Positions 11,832-22,200 are shown, counted from the first letter of the stretch. The stretch: 64,000 bases of DNA from Boesenbergia rotunda (GCA_024364735.1 JAGFNQ010002309.1:124001-188000), one strand, 5' to 3'. Numbers and translations: made by a program. The notes: generated from the sequence alone by a model not told the origin.

Positions 11832-12245
11832 TATATGTGAGTTGTATAGTAAATATAAGCAAAACTTTAGTTGATATCAAACTTTATGGGTACAAGATAC
11901 CCCTTTAAACAATCTGGTCCATTAACTTCATTGGTATAGGAATAAAGAGGTCATAGCTACTGTATATGATCGTAACAAGCCCCAACAGTAATCACAATAC
12001 CAATGTCATTAATGACATAGATCAAGATGCGGATGTATAGAGTTGAAATTACATGAAATGTGATCAGTACATGTCAATTTCCAACTGGTCCAAAGCGACT
12101 CAAAAGAGTCTGATCATATTTACAAACACCTTATGCTAAACTGCAACAGCAAATCATGATCCAAACTTTATGATTCCAAAAGGAATCTGTATCATATTTA
12201 CAAACACCAAATGCTAAACAGCAGTAGTAAATCATGATATCGTAT
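11832..12245 (-). other. Non-coding 3' region of element G
   Basis: This is sequence between the end of pol and the purine tract. Two similar stretches (around 12115-12160 and 12180-12240), both reading 'CATATTTACAAACACC..ATGCTAAAC.GCA', form a local direct repeat. No gene is seen. Confidence 0.6.
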
Positions 12246-12890
12246 TCAGAGCGTCAAACAAACATATGAATTCCCATTATTATTTTTGAACTTTAGGTAC
12301 GTGCAATAATCAAAATAAAAAATGTTTGTTTTTATTAACATAGAGCAATAAAATAAATACAGACTCCCACTAGATGAGTTTTCTTCCATAAGAAGAACTC
12401 CCATATCCACAACATGTGCATGAAACACCTTGGGCACCAAGCCTTTGGTAAGTGGATCGGCCAACATGGAATCTGTGCTGATGTGCTCTACCATGATCTG
12501 ACGACTCTGAATTATCTCTTTAACCGCTAGAAACTTAATGTCGATGTGCTTGGACTTCGACGAACTGCGGTTGTTCTTGGCATAAAGTTCTGCAGTTTTA
12601 TTATCACAGTAGATCCTCAGTGGCTTGTCAATGCCATCAACGATATGCAATGCTGTGATGAAGTTCCGCAGCCAAATCCCGTGATTGGATGCTTCATAGT
12701 ATGCTACCAATTCTGCCTCCATAGTAGAAGTAGCTACTAGCGTCTGCTTGACGCTCTTCCAAGATATAGCCCCTCCAGCAAGCATGAAGATATAGCCTGA
12801 AGTGGACCTCCTGCTATCTAAGCATCCAGCAAAATCGGAGTCTGAATAACCAATCACCTCCAGATGATCTGACCTCTGATACGTGAGCAT
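12246..12890 (-). pseudogene. Copia RNase H domain (element G)
   Basis: The frame (214 codons) opens with 'MLTYQRSDHLEVIGYSDSDF', where the SDSDF aspartates begin the RNase H fold. It continues with 'STSGYIFMLAGGAISWKS', 'STMEAELVAYYEA', 'IYCDNKTAELYAKNNRSS' and 'KHIDIKFLAVKEII', the usual order of copia RNase H blocks. It is in the same frame as the RT to its right and is separated from it by one TAA at 12906-12908. It is otherwise well preserved, the last about 30 residues being non-conserved tail. Confidence 0.9.
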
Positions 12891-12905
12891 GTGTCTTTTA
12901 GTTCT

Positions 12906-14627
12906 TTACAAATACCGCATCACTCTTTTAATTGCTTTCCAGTGCGCCGGTCCTAGGTTATTAACATATCTGCCTAACATCCCAACTACAAATGCTATAC
13001 CTGGTCGAGTGCAAACTTGTGCATACATGAGGCTTCCCACTGTTGATGCATATGGGAATTGTTCCATCTCTTTTATTTCAAGTTCAAGTCGTGGACACTG
13101 CTGCAAACTGAACTTGTCACCTCTTGACACAAGTGTGTCACCAGGTGTACAGTTCTGCATGTCATACCTTATAAGCACCTTCTCAATATAAGCTTGTTGT
13201 GAAAGTCCAAGAATGCCTCTTGATCGATCACAACAGATCTGAATGTCTAGAACAAAAGATGCTTCACCAAGATCTTTCATTTCAAATTTACCAGATAGAA
13301 ATGACTTGGTTTCATGCAGTAGACCCTTATTATTTCTCACAAGCAATATATCATCCACGTACAAAATAAGTATAACAAACTTGCTCCCACTGAACTTGGC
13401 ATATATGCACTGATCAACGGGGTTCTCTCTAAATCCAAATGAGGTAACCACTTGATCAAATTTTCGGTACCATTGACAGGATGTCTGCTTTAAACCATAA
13501 ATGGACTTCTTTAATCTACATACTAGGTGTTTTGAGTCTGAGGACTCAAAGTTCTCCGGTTGCACCATATATATAGACTCCTCTATGTCTCCATTGAGGA
13601 ATGTAGTCTTTACGTCCATTTGATGTAGCTCTAAATCAAAATGAGCTACAAGTGTCATGATTACTCTAAGGGAGTCTTTCGTCGACACAGGTGAGAAAGT
13701 CTCCTTATAATCAATGTTTTCCTTTTGAGTGAATCCCTTGGCAACAAGACGAGCCTTATACCTTTCGATATTGCCCTTCGAATCTCGTTTGGTTTTAAAT
13801 ATCCATTTACAACCAACGGGTTTCGAACCTTCAGGTAATTCGACAAGTTCCCAAACGTCATTGTCTGCCATAGACTTCAACTCTTCTTGCATGGCGTTAA
13901 TCCACCTTTCAGGGTTAGAGCATTGTTTAACTTCTTGGAAAGATGTAGGATCACTTTCTAACCCTATATCAAACTCATGCTCTTGGAGATAAACATAATC
14001 ACGAGAATTCGTGCTTCTCCGTTCCCTTGTGGATCGCCTTAAGGGCACTTGTGTTTGAGGTGGTTGAGGTACTTGCTCATCAATATGAGGCAATACTTCA
14101 ATTTCAGTGATAGGCTCCTCCAATTGTATTGGAGATGTCATGGGAATATCTTGGTTCACTACGCTCACTGGATGTGCAATATCCATAATGTGTGGTATGG
14201 TAACCATACCACTACTGATTGCACTAGTAGTGACCATAAGAGGATTGCCAACGCTTTCTTCAAAAGATACTTCCCTGATTTTATCGCTCCCACTGTCCTC
14301 AATAAACTTGGCGTTTCCCTTTTCGAAGAAGGATCTATTAGATGGATCATAAAATTTATACCCCTTTGATCTCTCAGAGTAACCTACAAAATTGTAGCTA
14401 ACAGTTCTTGAGTCCAGTTTCTTTTCATTAGGCTTGTAAGGCCTAGCCTCAGCTGGACAACCCCAGACGTGTAAATGCCTAATGCTAGGCTTTCTACACG
14501 TCCACATCTCGAATGGGGTTTTAGTTACTATTTTACTAGGTACTCTATTGAGAAGGTAAACTGCAGTCTTGAGTGCCTCACCCCACAAAGACTCCGGTAG
14601 AGAAGTGAAAGCCATCATACTTCTCAC
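12906..14627 (-). pseudogene. Copia integrase C-terminus and reverse transcriptase (element G)
   Basis: A 573-codon frame. Residues 1-130 are the integrase tail ('SLPESLWGEALKTAVYLLNR', 'HVWGCPAEARPY', 'FVGYSERSKGYKFYDP'). A Pro-rich linker follows. The RT starts near residue 215 ('WINAMQEELKSMADNDVWEL'), with 'YKARLVAKGFTQKENIDYKE', 'MDVKTTFLNGDIEESIYM', the catalytic YVDD at 13350-13361 and 'MKDLGEASFVLDIQI'. The frame starts only after a 1-base loss near 14630 that separates it from the upstream integrase part, and ends in a nonsense codon before RNase H. Confidence 0.92.
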
Positions 14628-14737
14628 CAGTCTTTTAGGGTTCGATTGCGACGCTTAGCTACACCATTCTGACTGGGTGTACCAGGCATGATATACTGAG
14701 GCACAATCCCACACTCAGCAAGGTAATTTGCAAAAGG

Positions 14738-16156
14738 TCATGGACGTTGTTCACCTGATCCATCATATCGACCGTAATATTCTCCTCCACGGTCGGATCG
14801 GACGGCTTTAATTTTCTTACCTAGTTGAAGTTCAACTTCGGCTTTGAAAATTTTGAACATGTCCAAAGATTGCGACTTCTCATGAATAAGGTACAAATAA
14901 CCAAATCTAGAATAGTCGTCTATGAAGCTAATAAAATATGTGTGTCCATTCCAAGATGCCTTAGAGAATGGTCCAAAAATGTCCGTATGTATTAGCTCAA
15001 AAACGTCACTACAACGGCTAGCCCCTTTGTTCCTTTTGTTAGTTGTCTTCCCCTTAACACACTCTATGCAGACATCAAAGTCTGACATGTCAAGGGAATC
15101 AAGAATTCCATGTGACATTAACCTTTCTAGGCGTTGTTTGGATATATGTCCTAAACGCCTATGCCACAACATAGAAGAATTCTCGTTGGTCAATTTACGT
15201 TTCGTACCTACACTATGCATTATCACGTTGTCAGTCGTAGGAGTAAAGGTGTTTAATTTATAAAGCTTATCAACCAAGGAACCATTCCCAATCAAAATTG
15301 AATTATAGAAAATACTAAACATTTCATTTCCAAATGAACAAGAATAACCTGATTTGTCCAAACAAGAAATTGAAATTAAGTTTCGTCTGAAAGACGGTAC
15401 AATGAATGTATTCTCCAAATCCAAATAGATACCAGTTCCTAAATAAAGCCTAAAAACACCAATAGACTCGACTACAGCCTTCTTTCCATTCCCCGTATAG
15501 ATGTATCTTTCACCATCAAGCGAAAGTCGGCTCCTAAGACAACCCTGCATAGTGACACTTATGTGAGTAGTAGCACCAGTATCTATCCACCAAGTGTCAG
15601 TGGGTACAATAGCTAAATTGACTTCTGAACTAACAAAGTTGAGAAGTTTGTCTCTAGAATCTGCAGTTTGCTTTCCTTTTCCTTTATTATTGATCCTCTT
15701 TCGCTTCTTGCTCGTACTTTGAGAATCAAATGCTAAGTGAGCACTTTCAGATGTCTCTATAATGTACTCTCTTATGTTTCTTTTACCACTGTACCGCATG
15801 GTTACCAACTTCGTAAGAAGTATAGTAATCTCGACCTTTTCATTTGAGGTGAATCGGTCTGCCAGTTGGTTAAGGAAACTCCTAGCATTTTCACTCTTTG
15901 TTATTGAGCCCTTTATTTGTGCCGGTATGGAAAGGTTCATGATGCTTAGACTCATGCGATTTGATTTCCCCCACAGCTGAAATTCAGCCCTCTGCTCTAT
16001 AGTGCTAACACTGGTTAAAGGTGCGGGACGATCATTCCTTAGTGCATAGTCTAAGTCCATGCAGCCTAAGACTACGATCACGTATTCTTTCCATTCAGCA
16101 AAATTCGAACCAGTTAATGTTGGGATGTTATTAATGTTGGCAGTTACAGATTGCAT
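14738..16156 (-). pseudogene. Copia gag (shortened), protease and integrase (element G)
   Basis: 472 codons starting at ATG 16156. Residues 1-130 are gag ('LTGSNFAEWKEYVIVVLG'). A jump follows to a Lys-rich stretch ('KKRKRINNKGKGKQ'), so the second half of gag and its zinc knuckle are missing. The protease active site is 'WWIDTGATTHIS' near residue 190. Then come 'LWHRRLGHISKQRLERLM' (pre-integrase zinc segment, C-IEC later) and the integrase core 'LIHTDIFGPF', 'FISFIDDYSRFGYLYLI'. The stop at 14738-14740 replaces a glycine codon. The text continues past it through 'GTPSQNGVAKRRNRTLKD' to the next frame. Confidence 0.9.
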
Positions 16157-16359
16157 TGAAATAAAAAAAAAAGTTATTTAAGCTTACGATTTAACTAAAG
16201 TCAAGAACATATATATATATATGAAATAAAATTATGCAAATAAATAAAATTTTAAATGCATTTAAATGGGCTCCTTATGAGATACCAAATACAACATTGT
16301 ATTTTAGTGTAGATTAAAATATAATTTGTTAGCGGTACTCTCTGATATAACTCAACCTT

Positions 16360-16680
16360 TAATTGGCCACACAATGTGCCTTCCTTTGGGCCGACCCATT
16401 GTGCGCATAATATGACACTTTATATGAGTTATATATTGGTCCATAGCTTACAACAACTTTAATCTTCCACGCAATATGCCTTCCTTTGGGCCGACATATT
16501 TTGTGCATGATCAGAAATAAAAAATAAATTTTGTTCAATAGTTATAAACTATCTTAAACATATATCTGGCATAAAAGTAATCTTCCTTTGGGCCGATTAC
16601 TCTTAGCATAGATATACGTCTATCAATATAAAATACACTAAATCTACCTAAGGTGCCTTCCTTTGGGCCGACACAATAGT
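16360..16680 (-). repeat. Four repeats of a 16-nt motif in the leader, three as stem-loops (element G)
   Basis: In element sense the motif TCGGCCCAAAGGAAGG (one copy ends AAGA) occurs at 16379-16394, 16479-16494, 16581-16596 and 16656-16671. The flanks pair: CACAATG/CATTGTG around the first, AATATG/CATATT around the second, AGTAATC/GATTACT around the third. The fourth has only a weak short stem. The motif thus sits in the loop while the stems change in both arms. It lies between the primer site and the gag start, where packaging or translation signals of retroelements are found. Function is inferred only. Confidence 0.75.
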
Positions 16681-16973
16681 TCAACTTAGTAGTACATTGT
16701 ATAGATAGACTCAAGAAAATTCTAGATATTTTAACCGAACAGATAATTTCTTTATCAACCTTAATAATTCTAAAAGTAGATTTATAAATCGATTGATACC
16801 ATATAATAATTAATTAGTTTACCCAATTAATTATCGCAATCAATTTAAAAGTCTACTATATGTAATTATATAATGATATATAGAACCCTCCTTTAAAAAT
16901 TAAAGTTTTTATATGGTTCTATAATTAAATAATATTAAAAAAAACATTATTTAATCTCTTTATCATTATGCAT

Positions 16974-16977
<4 letters not shown>

Positions 16978-17012
<35 letters not shown>
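16978..17012. repeat. TA microsatellite
   Basis: An uninterrupted run of about 17 TA units in the leader of element G. Confidence 0.95.
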
Positions 17013-17016
<4 letters not shown>

Positions 17017-17553
17017 CAGAAACAGTTAGGTTTTTTTTAATTACTGTTTCCGAACGTTTTTTTTAAATTCATTCTTTGAAACAGTTTTTTTTTCTTTTAA
17101 CACGAAAGAAAAAAAATTGTTTCATATGAAAGAACTTTTCATCCATTGTACAAAAAATTAAAAAATTTTAATCGATATAATTCCTAATTCATCTTATCAC
17201 AAATTTAAGATGATAATCGATTAAAATAAATTTGTACAATCAATTAAATTAAATTTATTATGTTCATAATTTTAGACTTGCTAATCGATTGATTGACCAA
17301 GTCAATCGATTAAACCATCATAATTTAATCTAAAAATTAGGTTAAACCTGACGGTTTTTTTTCCCGACGTTTTTATTTTTCAAATAAAATATGAAAAACT
17401 TAGAAAACAAGTCTATCCTAGAATTTTTCTTTTACATGATTTTCGACAATAAAAATTGTATTATACTAGGAAAACTTAATCTAGCATACATACAATAAAT
17501 CGACAAAAAAAAACTTAAACTTTATCGCCATAAAAACGAAGAAACAAAGCCAA
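17013..17553 (-). other. Leader of element G, AT-rich part
   Basis: No ORF. Poly-T runs and 'TAATCGATT' palindromes occur near 17170-17320. Part of the untranslated leader between the primer site and gag. Confidence 0.6.
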
Positions 17554-17566
17554 GACTCTGATACCA
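17554..17566 (-). other. Primer binding site of element G
   Basis: The minus strand reads TGGTATCAGAGTC, two bases inside the 5' LTR end. It is complementary to the initiator methionine tRNA 3' end, as is usual for plant copia. Confidence 0.9.
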
Positions 17567-17568
17567 AT

Positions 17569-18103
17569 TGATAGAACTTGGGTTTTCTCCTAGCCACATG
17601 AATTCTAGAAACAAAATAAGAATTCGAAAGAGAAAAACACAAGACATATAAATATGGATCTATTGATTCTTCGAATTATGACATGACAAGAATAATAATA
17701 TAAACTGAATGACAAGGAACCTGATTGAAGAGCCATCGTCCTTGTCGTAGCGTCGTTGGCTTGATCCCTGTGGAAGAAAATGCAGCGGAAGGAAGAAAGA
17801 AGATCTTCCAACAGGCTTAGGTTTGACGGCGCCGTAAAGTTTCTTGTCAATGGGGAACAAGAAACTAGGTCATAAAAAATCACCTAAACCCTTGGGGACC
17901 TCTCCTTTATATAACAATCCAATCTATAATCAGCCCATAGATAATAACAGATTGGTCTAAAGGGTTCTATACATTGAACCCGCATCCAATAATCCAAAAC
18001 TCAATAAACATAAGTTAGATCACTTTAAGGGCTCAGATTGTATTTACTTATGCAACTTATAAATAAGCCCACTTAATAGAGATAATAATAATAATATCTA
18101 ACA
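17569..18103 (-). repeat. 5' LTR of element G (intact)
   Basis: 535 bp, with plus-strand ends TGATAGAAC and TCTAACA. It adjoins TSD GGTTG at 18104 and is near identical to the split copy at 8376-11816, so the insertion is fairly young compared with H and J. Confidence 0.92.
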
Positions 18104-18108
18104 GGTTG

Positions 18109-18290
18109 ATAGTGATTACCTACTAAAATAGTCTCACTTCTGACCTGGGAGTAGTAGCCATTGGACTGAAAACTAAGTAAAAATTATTGTGTTGATTTAC
18201 TTTGATTTCAAATGATTCTGAAATATGTTGAAGCGTGCTATTAACCCCCACCTCCTTCCTCTGGCACTTTTTCGATGCTTAAACATTAAA
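18109..18290 (+). repeat. LTR 'J', last segment
   Basis: 'GACCTGGGAGTAGTAGCC' and 'AAAACTAAGTAAAAATTATTG' parallel 'CCTTGGAGTAGGAGCCGACC' and 'GAACCAAGTAAAAATCCTTG' of the complete LTR near 31920-31970, in the same orientation. The end is eroded. Confidence 0.55.
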
Positions 18291-18667
18291 ATTTGTGATC
18301 ACACGTTTTTTTAAGTTGACCTTAGTTATTCAAATTAATTAATTTATTTTAGAGATGATTGATCAATTTTAAAAATTTATAATTCACCACAGCTGGACTA
18401 AAGCCTAGGTACAATTATACATTGTTCCACCATTGTTTATTGATTAAAATTTGTCATCGCATACTTTTTTTTTAATTGACATCATTTTTTAAATCCATTA
18501 ATCTAAAAGTTCAATTTTATGAAAGTTTTTCATAATCATCTAAACAAATCGGTGCACTTTCTCAAACTTATTAGAGTAAAAATTCCTTGTAATTCATTAA
18601 AGTTAGAGTTTCATCATTAATTTTTTTTAAAAAATAATTAATAAGATTTTTCTAATATCTGGCGATC
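18291..18667. other. AT-rich intergenic sequence
   Basis: I see no gene, terminal repeat or structured motif in this stretch. Confidence 0.5.
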
Positions 18668-18826
18668 GATCCGGTCTCATAAAAATTTTTCATTAACCGT
18701 CAAGATAAATCGGGAAGTACTCATGGCGGACGGTCGAGAAGTCCAGCGTCCCAGGGTTCACGTCCCATTTGAAGGAAAAATTCTAGCAAAATACGTCATA
18801 GCTGGGGATCGAACTGCTAATGTCTG
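18668..18826 (+). repeat. Dispersed repeat, copy 1
   Basis: Shares with 19600-19775, in the same order and strand, the words 'GGAAGTACTCATGG'/'AGAAGTACTAATGA', 'CCCATTTGAAGG'/'TCCATTTGAAAA' and 'GATCGAACTGCTAATG'/'GTCGAATCATGAATAC'. It is probably an old non-coding transposon. The class is not recognised. Confidence 0.5.
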
Positions 18827-18886
18827 GAATGATAACTAGTCGCCCTTCCTCTATATCATAGCCCCGGGGGTCTAATCACACTCTTA

Positions 18887-19509
18887 GGCTGTGTTTGGTA
18901 GGTGTAATCCACCCTGTAATGTAATCGAGATTACATAACAAGTTGGATTCCTTTATTTGGAATCACTTTAAGATTGTAATGTAATGTAATCTCGATTACA
19001 AAAGAGGTTGATGATTTGTAATCTGGATTACAAAGCAAAACCTCCGTAATCTGGATTACATTACAGCTTGTAAAGTTGTCGGCCGGGCGGCGACAGTCGT
19101 CGGTCACCGCCGGTCGGCCACCGTTCCCACCGCCGGCCGCCCGCCGCTAGCCGCTAGCCGCCACCGCCGCCGGCCATCGCCGTCGCTCGTCGCTCGTCGC
19201 CACCGGCCATCGCCGTCGCCGGCCGCAGCCCGCCGCCCGCCGCCCGATCGCCGCCGTCGACGGTCGGCGGCGTTCGCCGGCCGGTCAATGGTCACCGGCC
19301 GGCCGGCGTCGATCGTCGATCGTCAATCTTGATTACATTACAAGATGGATTGTCCCTCACCAAACAAAAGAATCCAACTTGTAATGGTTATCAAAGATTA
19401 CACACAACTCATTACCAAACATAACAATGTAATCAAGATTATATTACATTACATTACAAACTTGATTACATTACAGACTGGATTATATTACCCCCTACCA
19501 AACGTAGCC
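18887..19509. mobile_element. PIF/Harbinger (Tourist-type) MITE, TSD TTA
   Basis: The ends are inverted: GGCTGTGTTTGGTAGG at the left, and the complement of the right end reads GGCTACGTTTGGTAGG. Both are followed by subterminal 'TGTAATGTAATC' words in inverted order. The 3-bp flank TTA at 18884-18886 and 19510-19512 is the usual PIF/Harbinger TSD. At 623 bp with no coding capacity it is non-autonomous. The centre (19076-19330) is abruptly GC-rich. Confidence 0.85.
19076..19330. repeat. GC-rich CGCCGTCGCCGG core inside the MITE
   Basis: About 255 bases made mostly of CGCC, CGTCG and GCCGG words, in a MITE whose arms are AT-rich. It includes repeated 'CGGCCATCGCCGTCGC' (from 19167 and 19204) and CGTCGCTCGTCGC. 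The minus-strand ORF here is Arg/Gly-rich low complexity, not a gene. Confidence 0.7.
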
Positions 19510-19599
19510 TTAATAGTCATCTCATGATGTATCCCTGCTGCCACCCACTACCAATAGAAAAAAATGATTAATTAGGTTGGGTAATATCAAATCTGGGAT

Positions 19600-19775
19600 G
19601 ACCGATTCAGATATATGAAAATTTTATATTGACCGCTAGGGTAAATCAAGAAGTACTAATGATAGATGGTTCAGAAGCCTAACATTCCACGATTACACAC
19701 TCCATTTGAAAAAAATTCTATAAAATTTATCATAATTAAACGTCGAATCATGAATACTTAAAAAATAATTAATCA
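19600..19775 (+). repeat. Dispersed repeat, copy 2
   Basis: Diverged copy of 18668-18826 in direct orientation, on the other side of the MITE. Confidence 0.5.
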
Positions 19776-20490
19776 CCACCGTAACATTGGGCATCTTCAC
19801 TGCAAATAGATGGCAAAAGACGATTCGCTTGTCCTCAGTGCCCCTACCAATCCATCCCAGGATAACATAAAATAGGTAAATACGAGGATTATTAATCTGG
19901 ATATTATAATTAATGTGTGAGGGAGGGAAATGAACATACTAATTTTATTTAATTTTGATTCTCAAATTTTAAAATAATAATACTCACGTATTAACCACTA
20001 ATTCATCCTAACTGCCAATTGGATTCATATTATCATTGGCTCACATACCCTTCGCGCACTTGTCCATGCGCCTGCATGTGAGCTGGTTGTCTCTCTCGCA
20101 CGTCAAGACTCAAGATCCAACAAAAACGTTCTAACCAAGCAATTACTTTAGATGTTATACGCGTAAAAACCGATCAATATATTAGTTGATGTTATTTTAT
20201 TCGATTTGAAAATTTATAGATTTTGGCGCAATCATGAAATTGTCATAGCGTAATCACAGCGTACCTCACGTGACCATGAAGCCACGGTTGTATTTTTTTT
20301 TCACTTGCTCTTGCCTTTTATTTTCCTTATCTTTCCTTATAGATTTGTTTTTCACCTTGCCCGCTTTTATGAGATTGAGCTGGTCGTTCCAAATGTTATC
20401 TGCTTCGTAATTTTTTTCTATTACTATTTATTTTATAAAACTTTATATTTTATAAATTTATAATTCACACAATAATTTTAATGTGTTTTT
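19776..20490. other. Intergenic sequence 3' of the WRKY gene
   Basis: AT-rich. I looked on the minus strand for exons coding the second WRKY domain (a TGG-AGR-AAG-TAT-GG core) and saw none. Confidence 0.55.
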
Positions 20491-20731
20491 AGGATGATAA
20501 ATTTTAATGCGTTATTTAACGGTAAATTTAGTAGCAGTAAAAATATAAGTAAAAAAAAAGAATTAACGTTAAATTGCAGTTCGTACGTACATTTTTTTGC
20601 AATAATTAACCACGTTGTGATCCTTCTTTACCATCCTGCTCGGAACTCTGCAGACTCGAACGGTAGAGTTAGCGACCTGGTGATCGGCGTTGCTACGCCG
20701 GCAATAGGTATCGATCGGACGATGGTCGGCC

Positions 20732-20868
20732 GAATGCGCCTGCACAGAAGACGTCGGAATCCTGCAGGAGGAGGACAATTCGTTGGGGTTTACCTCCAGC
20801 AGCAGCGAAGCTGCAGTAATACTCCATGAGTACTGCAGATTGCCTGTCTCTCTGGCCTGCTCCTGATA
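20732..20868. repeat. Tandem duplication at the 3' end of the WRKY gene, distal copy
   Basis: Matches 20976-21090 closely ('TGCAGGAGGA', 'GACAATTC.TTGGGGTTTACC', 'GCAGCAGCGAAGCTGCAGTA', 'CTGTCTCTCTGGCCTGCTCC'). The distal copy has about 19 extra bases between CTGCAGTAATACTCC and CTGTCTCTC, so it may be the less damaged version. Confidence 0.8.
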
Positions 20869-20975
20869 AATCTAATTATCATTTTATAAAAAATTTTCTT
20901 TAAATTTTAGAGGAACCTTAAGATTACAAAGAACATTCTCCGCCCTTTTCCGACCATCCTATTTGTATCTGATTA

Positions 20976-21090
20976 GGGTAAATGCACCTGTACAGAAGGC
21001 GTCGGAATCATGCAGGAGGACAATTCCTTGGGGTTTACCTCCGGCAGCAGCGAAGCTGCAGTAGTACTCCTGTCTCTCTGGCCTGCTCCT
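20976..21090. repeat. Tandem duplication at the 3' end of the WRKY gene, proximal copy
   Basis: Covers the end of the third coding exon. Lacking the 19 bases of the distal copy, it runs into a TAA at 21035-21037 on the minus strand. A potential donor GTAAAC overlaps that stop. Confidence 0.8.
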
Positions 21091-21844
21091 GCGAACCCGA
21101 CGAGAGTTGCCGCTTCGGAGGCCGAGGCTTCGGGTGGTCGTGCTCGCCTTTGTACACAATCTCAGCGATCTGCCCGTCCAACGATCTCTCGACTATCTTC
21201 TTAACAGAGCATGTGGAATGCGTGCATTTGTAGTAGCTCCGAGGGTACTCGCTCCCTTTCACTTTGCTTTGCCCATACTTTCTCCAGTTGTAGCCGTCGC
21301 AGGACGACGGCCGATCTCGCTTCGTGATCTTTTGTTGATTTCTCGTCTCGACGACGAGTTCTTGGTTCAGTACTTCGTGTTGCACGGATGAGTGGTAGTT
21401 TTGTTTTCCCTGCTGCTCAATGTTTTTTTAATAAAAAAGAGAATTAAAATCAATGGCACGTTTGAATGAATTAATACTCATGAAGACAAACACTGACCGG
21501 ATTTGACAGGAGCAGAGAAGCAGTAGTCGCCCGTAAAACCGATTTTGCTGTGGGCTTTAGCACTGTATTTGTTCTTGTTTCCTTCGTTTTCGACGCATCG
21601 TCGTCCTGCAAGAAGAATGTGGATTTATAAGGAGAGCTAGCTAGCTAGCTTCACAGTAATTATTCTTAATTTCCGCTCAACTCACCATCAGGGCGACGAC
21701 GGCTTTAGCTGCAGAGTGATCATTTGGCTCGAGATCAGGACTACTCATAGCGGCAGGGAGGTCGGGGAAGAAGGTCCTAAAGTTGCGAGAAGGCCTCGAG
21801 GCCACCGGCTTCGAAATCTGGAAACTGCTCGCATAATCTTGCAT
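21035..21844 (-). CDS. Truncated WRKY44/TTG2-like WRKY factor with WRKYGQS heptapeptide
   Basis: The predicted protein has about 213 residues in three exons: 21844-21686, 21605-21498 and 21409-21035, all phase 0. Donors are GTGAGT and GTCAGT, acceptors TTGCAG and CAGCAG. Exon 1 reads 'KPVASRPSRNFRTF', a signature I know from WRKY44 (TTG2). Exon 3 carries a group I N-terminal-type WRKY domain (about residues 126-183) with zinc ligands C151, C156, H179, H181 (C-X4-C-X22-H-X1-H). The invariant heptapeptide lysine is serine (codon 21266-21268). The C-terminal WRKY domain, which normally binds W-box DNA, is absent. The start is ATG 21844, since frames further upstream begin only with GTG. It may be a pseudogene, or a small protein lacking normal DNA binding. 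The family call is strong, functionality unknown. Confidence 0.75.
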
Positions 21845-22200
21845 TTCTACTTCAATCAGCACCTTACTTATAAATCCTGTTTGGAGCTCGCAATAAATGA
21901 AACTCGAACAGTTCGATCGAGCTAGCTAGATGCCGAACAGAATATCGATCACAACCTAGCTACAAAATAACATACGAAAAACAAGAAGAACAAACTAGAG
22001 ATCTAGCTAAGCAGTATTGGCTATCGAGCACCGGAGCATATTTTTTTTTTCCCCTCAAAAATGTTTGCGAGGTTAAGATGGAGGAGGAGGAGTACGGGAT
22101 GGCACAGCCGGAACGTGCTTGGCTGAGGGAAGGAGCGCGTTGGAAGGTGGGGCTGAATGGTGTTGGCAAAGGGGAACATGAGCAAAACAGAGAAAATGAA
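21845..22200 (-). other. 5' leader region of the WRKY gene
   Basis: Sequence between the putative TATA box and the start codon. CT-rich stretches (complement of 22078-22140) fit a plant 5' UTR. An intron within it cannot be excluded. The overlapping plus-strand ORFs are shadows. Confidence 0.45.

Larger units (their letters stand above)
8376..18103 (-). mobile_element. Ty1/copia element G, TSD GGTTG, with nested solo LTR F1
   Basis: Perfect TSDs GGTTG (8371-8375, 18104-18108) bound the element. In its own direction (high to low coordinates) it has the 5' LTR 17569-18103, primer site 17554-17566, a 1.4-kb leader, gag-protease-integrase 16156-14738, RT 14627-12906, RNase H 12890-12246, purine tract 11831-11817, and 3' LTR 11816-8376. 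The 3' LTR is split by F1. Without F1 and its TSD copy the two LTRs are 536 and 535 bp. The gag is shortened, and a few stops and a frameshift break pol. Confidence 0.93.

Noticed and set aside
19104..19295. Arg/Gly-rich ORF on the minus strand
   Set aside because: Low-complexity CGCC repeat inside a MITE. No start context or domain.
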